Assembly: GCA_903908285.1 (NCBI GenBank)
Contig: CAIVRH010000048.1
Span: forward strand, 62,001-126,000
Direction of reading: 5' to 3'
Length of the DNA stretch: 64,000 nt
DNA from: an uncultured candidate division Zixibacteria bacterium
Lineage (GTDB): Bacteria > Zixibacteria > MSB-5A5 > SM1-73
A program made the translations under genes and the position numbers. Below, piece by piece: positions 62,258 through 64,000 of this stretch. Below the pieces are notes generated by a model. That model had not been told where the DNA came from and did not search any database. It was given only the letters and a program-made list of their open reading frames with translations. Numbering within the stretch: position 1 is the stretch's first letter; each line of letters starts with the position of its first letter.

Positions 62258-64000
62258 ATGCCTCAAGACCCGGTTTGCGGGATGCAAGTAGAAATAGAGA
62301 CGGCAGCAGGGAACTCAACCTACCAGGGTAAAGACTATTTCTTTTGCTCACTGCAATGCAAAAACAAATTCGATAAAGACCCGGAGAAATATCTTAAAAG
62401 AAAGCCCTCCCCTGATATGAAGATGCACCTACCGGAAGAGAAGATAAGAGAACCTCTTAAATACCTGAAGGGAGACAGGGTCGAACTGCCCATTACCGGC
62501 ATGTCTTGTGCCTCCTGTGCTGTAACGATCGAAGAAGGTTTATCTGTTCTTCCCGGAGTAAGCCAAGCTTCGGTTAATTTAGCTACTTCCCGGGCAACGG
62601 TTTTCTATGATCCGGAAAAAACCGGTGTGGACCGTTTTATCTCCACTATCCGCAAAAGAGGTTATGATGTATTCACGGTTTCAGTAGAGATACCCATTCA
62701 GGGTATGAATTGTGCCTCATGTGCGCAAACTATTGAAAAGGCTCTGCTGGGAACCGTTGGTGTAATAAATACAGTGGTAAATCTTGCAACGGAAAAAACC
62801 CGGGTGGAATATATCCCCATGCTGACGGATTTATCTGAGATTAAAATAGCGATTGAATCTTCCGGGTACAAGGTCTTGGAGATTTCCGGTACGGAAGAAG
62901 ATTACGAAAGGGTATTTCGTGAAAAGGAATATCAAAATCTTAAAAAGAAATTCATCTTTGGTTTAGTCATAAGCACAATAGTGTTTGTCGGGAGCATGGA
63001 GTGGATACCTGGTATCCCCGGGATATTGAGAAATTATTACCTCCTTTGGATTTTGACCACCCCGGTTCAATTCTGGGCCGGCTGGCAGTTTTATCATAGC
63101 GCCTGGGGTGCTTTTAAACACAAGAATGCGAACATGAATACCCTTATCGCAGTGGGAACATCTGCTGCATATCTTTACAGTGTGACCGCCATCCTCTTCC
63201 CTTCTTTCTTTAGAGCCGGTGGGATCGAGCCCAAAGTCTATTTTGACACCTCCGCAGTCATTATAACTTTAATACTCCTGGGCAGAGTTTTGGAAGCCCG
63301 AGCTAAAGGACGAACCTCGGAAGCGTTAAAAGGATTAATAGGCTTACAACCGAAGACTGCCAGGGTTATGAGGGAAGGAAAAGAGGTTGATATTCCAGTG
63401 CCGGAGGTCTTAGTTGGCGATTTGGTCACAGTTCGTCCAGGGGAGAAGATTCCAGTGGATGGAATAGTTAAAGAGGGTAAATCTTTTGTGGATGAGTCGA
63501 TGATAACCGGAGAGAGTATTCCGGTAGAGAAAAAAGCTGAATTTGAAGTGATAGGTGCCACGATAAATAAAAGCGGAAGTTTCAAATTTATAGCCACTAA
63601 AGTGGGAAAGAATACGGCTTTGGCTCAGATCATCAAATTAGTGCAGGAGGCACAAGGCTCCAAAGCACCCATTCAAAGATTAGCGGATGTAATTGCCGGA
63701 TACTTCGTTCCGGTGGTAATCTCTCTGGCTATTTTGACTTTCGTCCTATGGTTCGACTTCGGTCCCAGTCCCACTCTAACCTTTGCCCTTCTGAATTTTG
63801 TAGCGGTAATGATCATAGCCTGCCCCTGTGCTCTTGGTCTTGCCACACCGACTGCCATCATAGTGGGTACGGGCAAAGGTGCGGAAAAGGGAATATTGAT
63901 TAAAAACGGTGAGAGTTTGGAAGCCGTGCATAAGATAAATTCAATTGCCTTCGACAAAACCGGGACTCTGACCAAAGGCGAACCCGAGGTTACCGATATT
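62258..64000 (+). CDS. copA: Copper-type P1B ATPase with N-terminal YHS domain (cut by window edge)
   Basis: 581 residues visible, no stop before the edge. A YHS metal-binding domain (about 4-46: [19 protein letters not shown]) is followed by two HMA domains (GMSCASC near 81-87 and GMNCASC near 149-155), then the P-type ATPase: TGES (actuator), the metal-site [13 protein letters not shown] (C522, C524) and the start of the phosphorylation motif DKTGT (D566). CPC and HMA pairs indicate Cu(I) export. Downstream part and end lie outside. AAAGAG lies before the ATG. Confidence 0.95.
   Translation, partial: MPQDPVCGMQVEIETAAGNSTYQGKDYFFCSLQCKNKFDKDPEKYLKRKPSPDMKMHLPEEKIREPLKYLKGDRVELPITGMSCASCAVTIEEGLSVLPGVSQASVNLATSRATVFYDPEKTGVDRFISTIRKRGYDVFTVSVEIPIQGMNCASCAQTIEKALLGTVGVINTVVNLATEKTRVEYIPMLTDLSEIKIAIESSGYKVLEISGTEEDYERVFREKEYQNLKKKFIFGLVISTIVFVGSMEWIPGIPGILRNYYLLWILTTPVQFWAGWQFYHSAWGAFKHKNANMNTLIAVGTSAAYLYSVTAILFPSFFRAGGIEPKVYFDTSAVIITLILLGRVLEARAKGRTSEALKGLIGLQPKTARVMREGKEVDIPVPEVLVGDLVTVRPGEKIPVDGIVKEGKSFVDESMITGESIPVEKKAEFEVIGATINKSGSFKFIATKVGKNTALAQIIKLVQEAQGSKAPIQRLADVIAGYFVPVVISLAILTFVLWFDFGPSPTLTFALLNFVAVMIIACPCALGLATPTAIIVGTGKGAEKGILIKNGESLEAVHKINSIAFDKTGTLTKGEPEVTDI

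Overview
The window looks like a chromosomal segment of a Gram-negative, largely anaerobic bacterium of the Fibrobacteres-Chlorobi-Bacteroidetes (FCB) side of the tree, most plausibly a candidate phylum such as Zixibacteria or a relative; the phylum is inference. Evidence: outer-membrane and lipid A genes (lapAB, lpxD, skp/ompH, bamA); two large secreted proteins ending in the NYPNPFNP...SGVYFYRL type-A (FlgD-like) sorting domain; a large secreted protein with a type I dockerin; and ferredoxin-linked anaerobic enzymes (KorAB, a giant acyl-CoA dehydratase activase, ferredoxin:thioredoxin reductase). Base composition is moderate, with an AT-richer patch at 15.7-17.7 kb. Both ends cut through genes (mutS on the left, a copper P-type ATPase on the right).

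Layout. 0-5 kb: mutS start, the lapA-lapB pair, small membrane proteins and tRNA-Gly(CCC), all minus strand. 5-15.7 kb: envelope and secretome block (two paralogous Asp-box proteins, an outer-membrane barrel, charged exported proteins, a DUF4384 protein, a fibronectin III lipoprotein, an EamA transporter), plus a Cas4-like nuclease. 15.7-22.6 kb: AT-rich insert with a potassium-channel-like protein flanked by a duplicated micro-gene, the 1407-residue activase, and a cold-shock gene with a structured leader. 22.8-29.3 kb: sulfite-exporter family protein, ComEC with a decayed lactamase domain, lipoproteins (one with a caspase-like dyad) and OsmC. 29.5-41.1 kb: conserved housekeeping run on the minus strand: zinc-ribbon/CoA-binding/thioredoxin, lpxD-skp-bamA, then tgt-yajC-def-fmt-DUF116-rng-rplU. 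41.1-45.6 kb: dispersed repeat, flavin reductase, a truncated SRPBCC duplicate, deacetylase, DUF2156, and a plus-strand DUF883/YqjE pair. 45.6-53.9 kb: FAD/Fe-S oxidoreductase with a methionine-rich partner, the dockerin protein, and a 15-residue-repeat surface protein.

54.2-64 kb (plus strand) is the most interesting part: korA-VOC-korB, a 29-residue membrane peptide, then tusA-dsrE-iscS-iscU-peroxiredoxin-glutaredoxin-FTR/rubredoxin-DUF302-copA. The IscS homologue has Asp (preceded by Asn) where the PLP lysine should be, and the IscU homologue carries a C-terminal domain resembling the NAD(P)-binding half of thioredoxin reductase without its glycine motif. Together with the ferredoxin-driven thiol reductase these suggest an Fe-S/persulfide assembly module that does not use ordinary cysteine desulfuration. 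That is inference from sequence and context.
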